Shown here: piece after piece, positions 45,539 to 54,433 of the stretch
Layout of the letters: each line of letters begins with the position of its first letter
How positions within the stretch are numbered: the stretch's first letter is position 1
NCBI RefSeq assembly: GCF_003751505.1
Contig: NZ_RJVB01000004.1
Coordinates: 296,911 to 360,910 of the forward strand
DNA from: Erwinia sp. JUb26
GTDB lineage: Bacteria; Pseudomonadota; Gammaproteobacteria; Enterobacterales; Enterobacteriaceae
Reading direction: 5' to 3'
Length of the DNA stretch: 64,000 nucleotides
Made by a program: the position numbers and the translations under genes
The notes under the pieces: generated by a model
The model's input: the letters and a program-made list of their open reading frames with translations, nothing else
Databases searched by the model: none
What the model was told of the DNA's origin: nothing

Positions 45539-45631
45539 TTACACCTCCACATTGGTTTCAAATTAAAACTATTTGCAGCCTGCGCGAAGTGGTTTTAAAA
45601 TGCAACCAAATAATATTCAGGAGATGAGACG

Positions 45632-46078
45632 ATGACGGAGCGGACCCCATTCAGCCACTCGCCCTGCCCGGTGGCACGCACCGTGGACCTGATCGGCGAT
45701 CGCTGGATGCTGATGATCCTGCGTGATGCCTTTGACGGCAGTCGGCGCTTCAGCGAGTTTCAGCGCGGGCTGGGCGTGGCACGGAATATTCTGGCTGACC
45801 GCCTGAAGAAACTGGTGGAAGCCGATCTGCTCAAGGTGCAGCCCGCCTCGGACGGCACCGCCTGGCAGGAATATGTGCTGACCGATCGCGGCCTGGCGAC
45901 CTTTCCGCTAATTGTAGCGCTGCGACAGTTTGGCGAGAATCAGCTGTTCGGCGCGGGCGAAGCGCATTCCGAACTGCTTGAAACCGCCAGCGGGCATACG
46001 CTTTCCCCCCTGCGGATCCTCAACCAGCAGGGTGACGAAATCACCCCGGACATGACCCGGGTGCAAAAGCTCGACTGA
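45632..46078 (+). CDS. HxlR family winged-helix regulator
   Basis: A 148-residue HxlR-type regulator. It has the conserved N-terminal cysteine (CPVARTVDLIGDRWMLMILRDAF), then the recognition helix RFSEFQRGLGVARNILADRLKKL and the wing EYVLTDRG. Such proteins often sense reactive aldehydes or electrophiles through the cysteine. It is divergent from the MFS-decarboxylase operon and 114 bp upstream of locus B on the same strand, so either could be its target. Confidence 0.88.
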   Translation: MTERTPFSHSPCPVARTVDLIGDRWMLMILRDAFDGSRRFSEFQRGLGVARNILADRLKKLVEADLLKVQPASDGTAWQEYVLTDRGLATFPLIVALRQFGENQLFGAGEAHSELLETASGHTLSPLRILNQQGDEITPDMTRVQKLD

Positions 46079-46137
46079 GCCTTATGCAAAAAACGCAAAT
46101 AGCTAGATGAATTCCTTGGTTCACCAAACCCCTTGTC

Positions 46138-46155
46138 AGGATTGATATTTATCCT
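46138..46155. promoter_or_regulatory. short palindrome upstream of locus B
   Basis: AGGAT (46138-46142) and ATCCT (46151-46155) form an 18-bp imperfect palindrome about 40 bp before the locus B start. A weaker GGTT/AACC pair lies just upstream, around CCTTGGTTCACCAAACCCC. Candidate operator only. Confidence 0.25.
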
Positions 46156-46192
46156 CAGCAGATAAAACAAACTGACAATAAAGGAATTCTTC

Positions 46193-47821
46193 ATGCGCAC
46201 AACTTTCCGCCTCAACGCCCTTGCTGGCGCACTGGCGTTATTTTCCGGGGTAATTACCGCACAGGCCGCCGATAAACCCGTTCAGGGCGGCACGCTGGTT
46301 TACCTTGAGCAGCAGGCACATACCAACCTTTATCCGCCTGCCGGTGGTTTCTATCCCAACGGCGGCATCCTGAATCAGATCACCGATAAGCTGACCTGGC
46401 AGAACCCGAAAACGCTGGAAGTGGAGCCGTGGATTGCGGAAAGCTGGAGCAGCAACGCCGATAAAACCGAATACACCTTTAAAATTCGCCCGGGAGTGAC
46501 GTTCTCGGACGGCACACCACTGGACGCCAGTGCGGTTGCGAAAAACTTTGATACCTACGGCCTCGGCAATAAAGCCCAGCGCCTGCCGGTCTCGGAAGTG
46601 ATCAACAACTATGACCATAGCGAAGTGGTCGATCCGCTGACGGTGAAGTTCTTCTTCAAAAAACCGTCGCCGGGCTTCCTGCAGGGCACCGCCACCATCG
46701 GTTCCGGTCTGGTTTCCCTCAGCACGCTGGCACGTAATTTTGAGGCGCTGGGCGACGCCCGCCACATCATTGGTTCCGGTCCGTTTGTGGTCAGCGATGA
46801 GAAGCTGGGCCGCGAGGTGGATCTGAAGGTCCGCCCAGACTATCAGTGGGGACCAAAGAACGGTTCACAGCAGGGCCGTGCTAACCTGGACGCGATCAAA
46901 ATTATCGTTACCCCAGAAGACAGCGTGCGCATCGGTGCACTGCTGGCGGGCCAGGCCGGTGCCATTCGCCAGGTGCAGGCCTACGATGAAAAACAGGCTG
47001 AACAGCAGAACTTCCCCATCTATGCGGCACCCACGCGCGGCATTAATGACAGCCTGAGCTTCCGCCCGGATAACGCGCTGGTCGCCGATGTGAAGGTGCG
47101 TAAAGCCCTGCTGCACGCCACCAACAGCCAGCAGATTGTCGATACCCTGTTCTCGCCTAACTATCCGGTGGCCAAGTCCGTGCTGGCCAGCTCGGCCGCG
47201 GGCTTTGTTGACCTCAGCAACGAGCTGAAGTTTGACCCGGCGCTGGCCAACAAGCTGCTGGACGAAGCGGGCTGGAAAGCGGGTAGCGACGGTATCCGCC
47301 AGAAGGACGGCCAGAAGCTGGCGCTGACGGTGTATGAATCCCTGCCGCAGCCGCAGAATAAAGAGGTGCTACAGCTGGTGGCACAGCAGTGGAAACAGGT
47401 CGGCGTCTCGCTGGCGGTGAAAGCGGGCGATGCGGGCAGTAAAACCGTCGATAACCTCGATCCGCAGAAAACCCCGATTTCCGTCACCGAAGTGGGCCGC
47501 GCCGATCCGGACGTGGTGAAAAGCCAGTTCTATCCGACCAACCGCGATGGCCTGCTGCAGAAAGGCGGCTCCAGCAGCCTGGTGAAAGCGTTCCGCGACG
47601 ACAAGCTCAACGGCATTCTTGAAGGTATCGCGGCCGAAACCGATGCCCAAAAACGCCTGGCGCTGACCGGCGATGCGCAGCGCTATCTGATTGAGCAGGC
47701 CTATAACATTCCGATTTTTGAAGAGCCGCAGGTGTTTGCCAGCGCGCCGTGGCTCAAGGGTCTGACCTTTGAAGCCGTGGGCCGCCCGAGCTTCTACGGT
47801 GCGTGGCTGGAAAAACACTGA
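46193..47821 (+). CDS. ABC transporter substrate-binding protein, KPN_01854-like
   Basis: A 542-residue family-5 periplasmic binding protein with a signal peptide (about 1-25, cleavage near AQAADKP). It opens QGGTLVYLEQQAHTNLYPPAGGFYPNGG. This fits the Klebsiella KPN_01854-type binding proteins known to occur with KPN_01858-type monooxygenases. It has the same segment pattern as the locus A protein (a W-x-P-x-N region, then SVRIGALLAGQAGAI). A good ribosome site (AAAGGAA) precedes the ATG. First gene of locus B. Ligand unknown. Confidence 0.9.
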   Translation: MRTTFRLNALAGALALFSGVITAQAADKPVQGGTLVYLEQQAHTNLYPPAGGFYPNGGILNQITDKLTWQNPKTLEVEPWIAESWSSNADKTEYTFKIRPGVTFSDGTPLDASAVAKNFDTYGLGNKAQRLPVSEVINNYDHSEVVDPLTVKFFFKKPSPGFLQGTATIGSGLVSLSTLARNFEALGDARHIIGSGPFVVSDEKLGREVDLKVRPDYQWGPKNGSQQGRANLDAIKIIVTPEDSVRIGALLAGQAGAIRQVQAYDEKQAEQQNFPIYAAPTRGINDSLSFRPDNALVADVKVRKALLHATNSQQIVDTLFSPNYPVAKSVLASSAAGFVDLSNELKFDPALANKLLDEAGWKAGSDGIRQKDGQKLALTVYESLPQPQNKEVLQLVAQQWKQVGVSLAVKAGDAGSKTVDNLDPQKTPISVTEVGRADPDVVKSQFYPTNRDGLLQKGGSSSLVKAFRDDKLNGILEGIAAETDAQKRLALTGDAQRYLIEQAYNIPIFEEPQVFASAPWLKGLTFEAVGRPSFYGAWLEKH

Positions 47822-47832
47822 GGTAAACGGCA

Positions 47833-48777
47833 ATGACGGGATATTTCACTCAGCGACTGGGACAGGCTCTGCTGGTGCTGTGGGTGGCGTTTACCGTCTC
47901 CTTTGTACTGCTGCAGGTGCTGCCCGGCGATGCGATTCTGATTAAATTTCAGAACCCTGATTTAGGACTGAGCCCGGCGCAGATAGAAGAGATGCGCCAG
48001 TCTTACGGGGCCACCACGCCGCTGTGGCAGCAGTATCTGCATTCCCTTGGCAATATGCTGCGCGGAGACTTTGGCTTCTCCGTGCAGGCCGGGGTGCCGG
48101 TCAGCGAACTGCTGGCCGAAAACTTCCCGGCCACGCTGCGCCTGGCGCTGCCGGGCTTTGTGCTGGCCACGCTGCTGGCGGTGGTGATTGCCTTCAGCTC
48201 CAGCCTCACCGGGCTGCGCTGGCTGCGTAACGCGCTGCAGTCGCTGCCTTCCCTGTTTATCTCGATCCCCACCTTCTGGCTGGGGATCGCGCTGATTCAG
48301 GTCTTCTCCTTCCAGCTGCGCTGGATACCGGTGATCAACCCCGGCGAGTGGGTCGGCCTGATCCTGCCGGTGATTACCCTGGCGGTACCGATTTCAGCGC
48401 CGCTGGCGCAGATCCTGATCCGCAGCATTGACCAGGTGCAGACCCAGCCGTTTGTCGCCGTCGCCCGCGCCAAGGGTGCCAGCCAGCGTCGGGTACTGTG
48501 GCATCACGTGGCGCGTAATGCGCTACTGCCGGTGCTGACCATTGCCGGTCTCCTGTTAGGCGAGCTGATTGCCGGGGCGCTGATCACCGAAACGGTGTTC
48601 GGCCTCAGCGGGCTGGGCCAGCTGACCCAGCAGGCCGTCAACAATCAGGACGTGGCGGTGCTGCAGGCGATCGTGATGATTTCCGCCACCGGCTTTGTGC
48701 TGATCAATTTACTGGTCGACGTCTTCTCTCCGTTACTCGACCCGCGTCTTAAGCACTATCAGAGGGCGGCATCATGA
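47833..48777 (+). CDS. ABC transporter permease, DppB/OppB type
   Basis: A 314-residue inner-membrane permease with six predicted helices. The periplasmic segment LWQQYLHSLGNMLRGDFGFSV and the helix cluster PSLFISIPTFWLGIALIQVF are characteristic. The EAA loop is at ARAKGASQRRVLWHHVARNALLPV. It overlaps the second permease by 4 bp. It has the standard N-terminus, unlike the longer one in locus A. Confidence 0.9.
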   Translation: MTGYFTQRLGQALLVLWVAFTVSFVLLQVLPGDAILIKFQNPDLGLSPAQIEEMRQSYGATTPLWQQYLHSLGNMLRGDFGFSVQAGVPVSELLAENFPATLRLALPGFVLATLLAVVIAFSSSLTGLRWLRNALQSLPSLFISIPTFWLGIALIQVFSFQLRWIPVINPGEWVGLILPVITLAVPISAPLAQILIRSIDQVQTQPFVAVARAKGASQRRVLWHHVARNALLPVLTIAGLLLGELIAGALITETVFGLSGLGQLTQQAVNNQDVAVLQAIVMISATGFVLINLLVDVFSPLLDPRLKHYQRAAS

Positions 48778-49634
48778 GCCTCGCCGATTTGAACAGCACG
48801 CACAAAACCACCCGTCTGCACTGGCGTAACATCCTGCCACGGCAGTTCCGTCCGGGGCTTATGCTGGCCTGGCTGACAATCGCCATCGCCATTCTCTGGG
48901 CGCTGTTTCCGGGATGGTTTACCGACTGGAGCGCCACGGAAGGCGTAGCGGGAGCGCAGCGCCTGGCACCGCAGGCCGGTCACTGGCTCGGCACCGACCA
49001 GCTGGGGCGCGATCTCTATGCGCGTATCGTCTGGGGCGCATCCCACTCGCTGAGCGGCGCGCTGGTGGCCGTGGCGCTTGGCCTGACGGTGGGTACGCTG
49101 CTCGGCGTGATCGCCGGGGCTCTGGGCGGGCGCAGCGAAAGCGTAGTCATGCGGCTGGTGGACGTGCTGCTGGCGATTCCCGGCCTGCTGCTCTCCCTGA
49201 GCATTATCATCCTGCTCGGCTTCGGCACCGTTAACGCCGCGATTGCGGTGGGGATCACCTCCATCGCCAACTTCGCCCGCCTCGCCCGCTCTGAGGTGGT
49301 TCGCGTGCGCCACTCCGAATACGTTGAGGCGGCTTACGGCAGCGGCGGCACGTTCTTCGCGGTGCTGTGGCGGCACATTTTACCCAACTCGCTGACGCCG
49401 GTGCTGGCGTTTTCCGCGCTGCAGTTTGGCAGCGCCATTCTGGCAATTTCCACGCTCAGCTTCCTCGGCTACGGCACCCCGCCGCCGACCCCGGAGTGGG
49501 GCCTGCTGATCGCCGAAGGACGTAACTATATTTCTACCGCCTGGTGGCTCACCACCTTCCCGGGGATTGTTGTGGTACTGGTGGTACTGGCCGCCAACCG
49601 CATCAGCCATCATTATTCAGGAGGCCGCCGATGA
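48774..49634 (+). CDS. ABC transporter permease, DppC/OppC type
   Basis: A 286-residue second permease. The DppC landmark is HWLGTDQLGRDLYARIVWG; the EAA loop is around EAAYGSGGTFFAVLWRHILPN. The C-terminal PTPEWGLLIAEGRNYISTAWW is typical of the family. ATGA overlaps couple it to both neighbours. Confidence 0.9.
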   Translation: MSLADLNSTHKTTRLHWRNILPRQFRPGLMLAWLTIAIAILWALFPGWFTDWSATEGVAGAQRLAPQAGHWLGTDQLGRDLYARIVWGASHSLSGALVAVALGLTVGTLLGVIAGALGGRSESVVMRLVDVLLAIPGLLLSLSIIILLGFGTVNAAIAVGITSIANFARLARSEVVRVRHSEYVEAAYGSGGTFFAVLWRHILPNSLTPVLAFSALQFGSAILAISTLSFLGYGTPPPTPEWGLLIAEGRNYISTAWWLTTFPGIVVVLVVLAANRISHHYSGGRR

Positions 49635-51253
49635 GCGAATCGACCCAGCCGGTGCTCAGGGTGAGCAATTTGAGCATCGCCTACCGCAGCGGCGGTGAGC
49701 AAAAACGCGTGATCCACAACGTGTCGTTCAGCGTGGAGCGGGGCGAAGTGGTGGCGCTGGTCGGCGAGTCCGGCTCCGGTAAAACCACCACCGCGCAGTC
49801 GATTATTGGCCTGCTGGCGGAAAATGCGGTGCGGGAAGCCGGGCAAATCTGGCTGAACGGCGTGGAGATCACCCACTGGTCGCAGAAGCGGCTGGACGGC
49901 ATTCGCGGCGCCGCCATCAGCCTGATCCCGCAGGATCCAGGCAGCTCGTTGAACCCGGTGAAAACCATTGGTGCGCAGGTGGAAGAGATCCTGCTGCTGC
50001 ATGAACCATTATCACGCCAGCAGCGCCGCGAGCGCGTGGTGGCGCTGCTGAAGCGCGTCGGGCTGTCGCATCCCGAACAGCGTGCGCAGCAGTATCCGCA
50101 TCAGCTTTCCGGCGGCATGAAGCAGCGGGTGCTGATTGCCATCGCCATTGCACTGAAGCCGGCGCTGATTATCGCCGATGAGCCGACCAGCGCACTGGAT
50201 GTCACCGTGCAGAAACGCATTCTCGATCTGATCGATGAACTGCGCCGTGAATCGGGCACCGCCGTGCTGTTTGTCACCCACGACCTGGCCGTGGCGGCAG
50301 CGCGTTCCGACCGCATTCTGGTGTTCCGCCACGGTGAAATCCGCGAGCAGGGCAGCGCGAAAGCGATTGTCCATTCGCCGCAGGATGCCTATACCCGGCA
50401 GCTGTTCGCCGATGCGCCTGCGCTGACCGGCGGCAGTTTCGCCCCGACTCAGCAGCCGCAGTTTTCCCAGCCGGCGGTGGAAATCATCGGCCTGAATAAG
50501 TATTTCTCCCTCGGCAAGGGCGAAGGCTTCCAGGCGCTGAACAACGTGTCGTTCAGCGTACAGCGCGGCAGTACGCATGCGCTGGTCGGGGAATCCGGAT
50601 CGGGGAAAACCACCCTCGCCCGCATTCTGCTTGGCTTCCAGCAGGCGGACAGCGGCCGAGTGGTGATTGACGGTATTGATGCCTCATCGCTGCGCGGCGA
50701 AGCCCTGCGCCAGCTGCGCCGCAAGATCCAACTGGTGTATCAGAACCCGTTTGCCTCGCTCGACCCGTCGCAGACGCTGTATCGGGTGATTGAAGAACCG
50801 CTGCTGAACTATGAACCGCTCAGCCAGCAGGAACGCCGCCAGCGGGTGGAAGAAGCAGCGACCCGCGTGGCGCTGCCGCTTGCCTTGCTGGACCGCAAAC
50901 CGCATGAGCTTTCCGGCGGACAGCGCCAGCGCGTGGCCATCGCCCGCGCACTGATCCTGCGCCCGCAGATCCTGGTGCTGGATGAAGCTACGTCGGCGCT
51001 GGATGTCACCATTCAGGCGCAGATCCTCAGCCTGCTGCTGCAGCTACAGCAGGAACTGGGTTTGAGCTATCTGTTTATTTCACACGATCTCGCTACGGTA
51101 CGGCAGCTGGCGCACAGCGTTTCCGTACTGCGTGCCGGGCAGCAGATCGATTACGGCAACACCGCCGAGGTGTTTAATCGCCCCGCCAGCGACTACACCC
51201 GCGAACTGATTGCCGCGATCCCCGTTTTGACTCGCGCTAAGGACACCGCATGA
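49631..51253 (+). CDS. ABC transporter ATP-binding protein, two fused nucleotide-binding domains
   Basis: A 540-residue double ATPase for the locus B importer. Domain 1 has Walker [12 protein letters not shown], signature LSGGMKQR and Walker B LIIADEPTSALD. Domain 2 has [19 protein letters not shown] and ILVLDEATSALD, where the usual DEP reads DEA. The ATG at 49631 overlaps the permease stop by 4 bp; upstream in-frame sequence lies inside the permease gene. Same fused design as the locus A ATPase. Confidence 0.93.
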   Translation: MSESTQPVLRVSNLSIAYRSGGEQKRVIHNVSFSVERGEVVALVGESGSGKTTTAQSIIGLLAENAVREAGQIWLNGVEITHWSQKRLDGIRGAAISLIPQDPGSSLNPVKTIGAQVEEILLLHEPLSRQQRRERVVALLKRVGLSHPEQRAQQYPHQLSGGMKQRVLIAIAIALKPALIIADEPTSALDVTVQKRILDLIDELRRESGTAVLFVTHDLAVAAARSDRILVFRHGEIREQGSAKAIVHSPQDAYTRQLFADAPALTGGSFAPTQQPQFSQPAVEIIGLNKYFSLGKGEGFQALNNVSFSVQRGSTHALVGESGSGKTTLARILLGFQQADSGRVVIDGIDASSLRGEALRQLRRKIQLVYQNPFASLDPSQTLYRVIEEPLLNYEPLSQQERRQRVEEAATRVALPLALLDRKPHELSGGQRQRVAIARALILRPQILVLDEATSALDVTIQAQILSLLLQLQQELGLSYLFISHDLATVRQLAHSVSVLRAGQQIDYGNTAEVFNRPASDYTRELIAAIPVLTRAKDTA

Positions 51254-52281
51254 CCGCTAAACGTCTTGGATTTTTCACCCGCCTGCTGGATAAAACCAGC
51301 GCGCAGGAACGCTATCACCTGGCCACGCTGCAAATTCAGCATGCGGAACGCTGGGGATTTGACACCGCCTGGGTCGCCCAGCACCATTTTCATGAACACG
51401 AGGGTGGTCTGCCCTCCCCGCTGCTGTTCCTCGCCAGCGTGGCGGCGCAGACCTCGCGCATCCGCCTGGGCACGGCGATTATCACCCTGCCGATGGAAAA
51501 CGCGCTGCGGGTGGCGGAAGATGCCGCCGTACTCGATCTGCTCAGCGATCACCGCCTGGAGCTGGGGCTGGGTTCTGGCGGCACGCCGACCTCTTTCCTG
51601 CCGTTCGATCTGACCTTTGATCGGCGCGCCGAGGCCTTCTCCGCCAATCTGGACACGCTGCTGCAGGCCTGGGGCAATGCGCCGCTGGCCCATGAGGATA
51701 ACCGCCTGTATCCTGCCGCGCCGCAGCTGGCCGATCGCCTGTGGCAGGCCACGTTCTCGGTTGCCGGAGCCGCCCGGGCCGGGGCTGCCGGTCACGGACT
51801 GATGCTGTCGCGCACCCAGCCGCGCCCGGCGGGTCAGCCGGATTTGCCGCTGGATGCTATTCAGAATCCGCTGATCGATGCCTATCTGGAGGCACTGCCT
51901 TCCGGCGTAGAACCGCGCATTCTGGCCTCGCGCACCGCATTCGTTAGCCGCGACGGTAATGAAGCCCGCCGCCTGGCCCTGCCGGGACTCACCGAGCAGG
52001 CGAAACAGCACCGTGCCGCCGGACATGTGGTGCCGGGCGATACGCTGGATGACTATATTACCGCCTTTGATGCCCACCTCGGTACGCCGGAACAGGTTGC
52101 AGCCTCGCTGCGCAGGGACAGCACCCTGCCGCGCGTCACCGACATTTCGTTCCAGGTGCACTCTATCGATCCGCCGCATCAGCACATTTTAACTTCTATC
52201 GAACTGCTGGCCACCGAGGTCGCCCCGGCACTGGGCTGGCGACAGGCCGTTAGCGCACAGAACCACAAGGAAACCGTATGA
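51250..52281 (+). CDS. FMN-dependent luciferase-like monooxygenase, KPN_01858 family
   Basis: A 343-residue luciferase-like flavin monooxygenase shorter than the locus A enzyme and from a different branch. Key segments are GFDTAWVAQHHFHEHEGG (the bacterial-luciferase style HH motif), RIRLGTAIITLPMENALRVAED and ELGLGSGGTPTSFLPF. It matches the KPN_01858-type family, defined by linkage to such importers. ATGA overlaps join it to both neighbours. No flavin reductase is encoded nearby. Confidence 0.88.
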   Translation: MTAKRLGFFTRLLDKTSAQERYHLATLQIQHAERWGFDTAWVAQHHFHEHEGGLPSPLLFLASVAAQTSRIRLGTAIITLPMENALRVAEDAAVLDLLSDHRLELGLGSGGTPTSFLPFDLTFDRRAEAFSANLDTLLQAWGNAPLAHEDNRLYPAAPQLADRLWQATFSVAGAARAGAAGHGLMLSRTQPRPAGQPDLPLDAIQNPLIDAYLEALPSGVEPRILASRTAFVSRDGNEARRLALPGLTEQAKQHRAAGHVVPGDTLDDYITAFDAHLGTPEQVAASLRRDSTLPRVTDISFQVHSIDPPHQHILTSIELLATEVAPALGWRQAVSAQNHKETV

Positions 52282-53381
52282 CTCAGTCTCAGGATTTACT
52301 GCAAAAACTGGCCGACATTGCGGCAGACAGCCCGCTGGCGGAAGCCCGCCTGACCCGCGAGGCCGCCACCGCGCATACGCAGGGCAGCTACGACGTACTG
52401 TTCAGCGGCAATGATTCAGGCGACTTCCCGCTGTCTTTACGGCTGACTCTGGCAGAGCAGATTGCCCGCTGGCACGGCGAGGAAACGCTGGCGGCGCACT
52501 ATGCCGGGCGGATTACCACCACTCCGGCAGAGGATCGGCTGGCGTCCTCGCTGGCACACGCCGAGCTGCTGACCTTTAAACCGGCCAGCGCAGAACCGTC
52601 CCATTTGCAGGCGCTGGAACAGGCGGGATGGAGTAAAGAAGCCATCGTGACCCTCTCCCAGCTGGTGGCGTTTATCAGCTTCCAGAGCCGTCTGCTACGC
52701 GGCTATCGCCTGCTGAACGGCGAAAACGGTTCGGCGGCCAGCGCCCTGCCAGTTACCGCGGCGGCCTGGCGTACCGAACCGCAGACCCTGAGCGGGAAAA
52801 ATGCCCCACCGGCCTTTACGCGCGAAGAGCTGGGCTGGGAACCGTGGCTGGAAGCCAAACCGCTGGCCGAGTTCAACGCGCTGGAAAAAGCCACGCTGGC
52901 CAAGTTCGGTCACACCGATTCCGATTACTTCCGCCTGCTGGCCCGCAACCTGCCGCTGCTGGAGCAGCGCACGCTGACCGATAAAGGCATCTTCTTCACC
53001 TCCGGCGGGCTGCCGCGCAAGGAGCGTGAGCTGGCCGCCACCGTGGCCAGCAAGGTTAACGGCTGTATCTTCTGCGCCTCGGTTCACGCCCGCAAGGCCG
53101 CGCAGCTGTCAAAACAGCCGGAGGACGTTCAGCGCCTGATTGATACCGCCCCCGGTAAGCCGCTGGCGGTGGAACAGTCCCCGCGCTGGCTGGCGCTGAT
53201 CGACCTGGCCGCTTCACTTTCCGCCACGCCGCCAACGGCCAGCGTTAAGCATCTGGCTGCACTGCGCGAACAGGGGCTAAGCGAGCTGGAGCTGGTGGAT
53301 CTGATCCAGTCTACGGCGTTCTTCGCCTGGGCCAACCGCCTGATGCTGACCCTCGGCGAGCCGTATACCGAAACCGTCTGA
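52278..53381 (+). CDS. CMD/alkylhydroperoxidase-domain fusion (Avi_7170 + Avi_7169 types)
   Basis: A 367-residue fusion of two carboxymuconolactone-decarboxylase-like (AhpD-like) domains. The N-terminal half (about 1-165, with LTLAEQIARWHGEETLAAHY) fits the Avi_7170-type CMD domain. The C-terminal half (about 185-360) fits the Avi_7169-type alkylhydroperoxidase domain, with the redox pair in KVNGCIFCASVHARKA (C-x-x-C then H). In other bacteria these are often two genes. It may remove peroxide or peroxidised product made by the adjacent flavin monooxygenase. This is inferred from context. Confidence 0.82.
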   Translation: MTQSQDLLQKLADIAADSPLAEARLTREAATAHTQGSYDVLFSGNDSGDFPLSLRLTLAEQIARWHGEETLAAHYAGRITTTPAEDRLASSLAHAELLTFKPASAEPSHLQALEQAGWSKEAIVTLSQLVAFISFQSRLLRGYRLLNGENGSAASALPVTAAAWRTEPQTLSGKNAPPAFTREELGWEPWLEAKPLAEFNALEKATLAKFGHTDSDYFRLLARNLPLLEQRTLTDKGIFFTSGGLPRKERELAATVASKVNGCIFCASVHARKAAQLSKQPEDVQRLIDTAPGKPLAVEQSPRWLALIDLAASLSATPPTASVKHLAALREQGLSELELVDLIQSTAFFAWANRLMLTLGEPYTETV

Positions 53382-53387
53382 ATTGAC

Positions 53388-53410
53388 AGGGGAGCGCACG
53401 CTCCCCTTTT
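53388..53410 (+). terminator. terminator inside locus B
   Basis: AGGGGAGC pairs with GCTCCCCT (53388-53407) around a tight GCAC loop and is followed by TTTT. It lies between the fusion gene and the glyoxalase-like gene, so the last gene may receive reduced transcription. Confidence 0.75.
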
Positions 53411-53424
53411 CACAGGAGCGATAA

Positions 53425-54267
53425 ATGTCACACCCGCAACCTGCACTGGATCACGTGGTGATCAACGTTGGCCCGCATCTGGATGAGGCGGCTGCGCTGT
53501 TTCAGCGTCTCGGCTTCCAGCTCACCGCACGCGGTCACCACTCGCTCGGTTCAAGTAATCACCTGGCGATTTTCAACAATAACTACCTTGAACTGCTGGG
53601 CTATGAGCCGGAACGCGGCAATCTGCGCCGCGATCTGTGGCAGTCGCCGATCGGCCTTTCCGGGCTGGTATGGAAAACCAGCGATGCCGATGCGGTTTAC
53701 CAGCATCTGCAACAGCTGCAGCTGGCCGATACGCCGCCGGGGTCTTTTTTCCGCCCGGTCACCCTGCCTGACGGCAGTGAAACGGAAGCCCGCTTTCGTA
53801 CCGTCAGGCTGCATGCCGATCGCGTGCCGAACGGGCGCAGCTTCTTTTGCCAGCATCTGACTCCAGACGCGGTCTGGCAGAAAGACTGGCAGGCACATCC
53901 AAACGGCGTGACGCAGATCCGCGAATTCGTTGTCGCCGCAGACCATCCCGGGCAGGCCGCCGAAGTTTATCTTCAGCTGTTCCCTTGCGTATCGCTGCAG
54001 GAAACGGCAAGCGGTGAGCGGGTGATCGATGCAGGCGTCGCGCGGATACGCTTTGTGCCGACGGAGGCGGCGAAAGCCGAGTTCGGCACGCTGCCGGACG
54101 ACTACAACGGCACGGCCAGAATGGTGGCGCTGAGCCTGCACAGCACCTCGCTGGAACAGGTGAAGAACAGCCTGGCTCAGAGCGGTATTCCGTTCCATGA
54201 GGATCGCCAGGGCGTTCGCGTTGATGCGGAACATGCTTTCCAACTCGCCCTGCGATTTACGCAGTAA
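53425..54267 (+). CDS. VOC/glyoxalase-like domain protein
   Basis: A 280-residue protein of the glyoxalase-like (VOC) type with two repeats (about 8-130 and 150-275). The first strand ALDHVVINVGPHLDEAAALFQRLGFQLT holds a candidate metal-binding His, and SSNHLAIFNNNYLELLGY a candidate Glu. Ribosome site AGGAG 8 bp upstream. It is the last gene of locus B, although a terminator precedes it. Its role in handling the product of the monooxygenase is inferred. Confidence 0.82.
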   Translation: MSHPQPALDHVVINVGPHLDEAAALFQRLGFQLTARGHHSLGSSNHLAIFNNNYLELLGYEPERGNLRRDLWQSPIGLSGLVWKTSDADAVYQHLQQLQLADTPPGSFFRPVTLPDGSETEARFRTVRLHADRVPNGRSFFCQHLTPDAVWQKDWQAHPNGVTQIREFVVAADHPGQAAEVYLQLFPCVSLQETASGERVIDAGVARIRFVPTEAAKAEFGTLPDDYNGTARMVALSLHSTSLEQVKNSLAQSGIPFHEDRQGVRVDAEHAFQLALRFTQ

Positions 54268-54313
54268 ACCACCCCGCAAAAGCTCAGTGCAGCATCATAC
54301 GTCGCGCTGACCG

Positions 54314-54359
54314 GGCAGGTCAGGCAGGTCAGGCAGGTCAGGCAGGTCAGGCAGGTCAG
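54314..54359. repeat. 9-bp tandem repeat, about five copies
   Basis: GGCAGGTCA is repeated perfectly about 5.1 times between the glyoxalase-like gene and the bidirectional terminator. It is noncoding and likely a slippage-prone array. Confidence 0.9.
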
Positions 54360-54383
54360 AATAGCCTGAGCCTGTTATAAAAA

Positions 54384-54401
54384 AGCGGGCATCTGCCCGC
54401 T
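54384..54401. terminator. bidirectional terminator
   Basis: AGCGGGC (54384-54390), loop ATCT, GCCCGCT (54395-54401). A-rich sequence lies to the left and TGTTTAATTT to the right, so it serves both the plus-strand locus B and the minus-strand LVIVD gene. Confidence 0.8.
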
Positions 54402-54433
54402 GTTTAATTTCGACCGTGAGTAAAACGCGGTGC

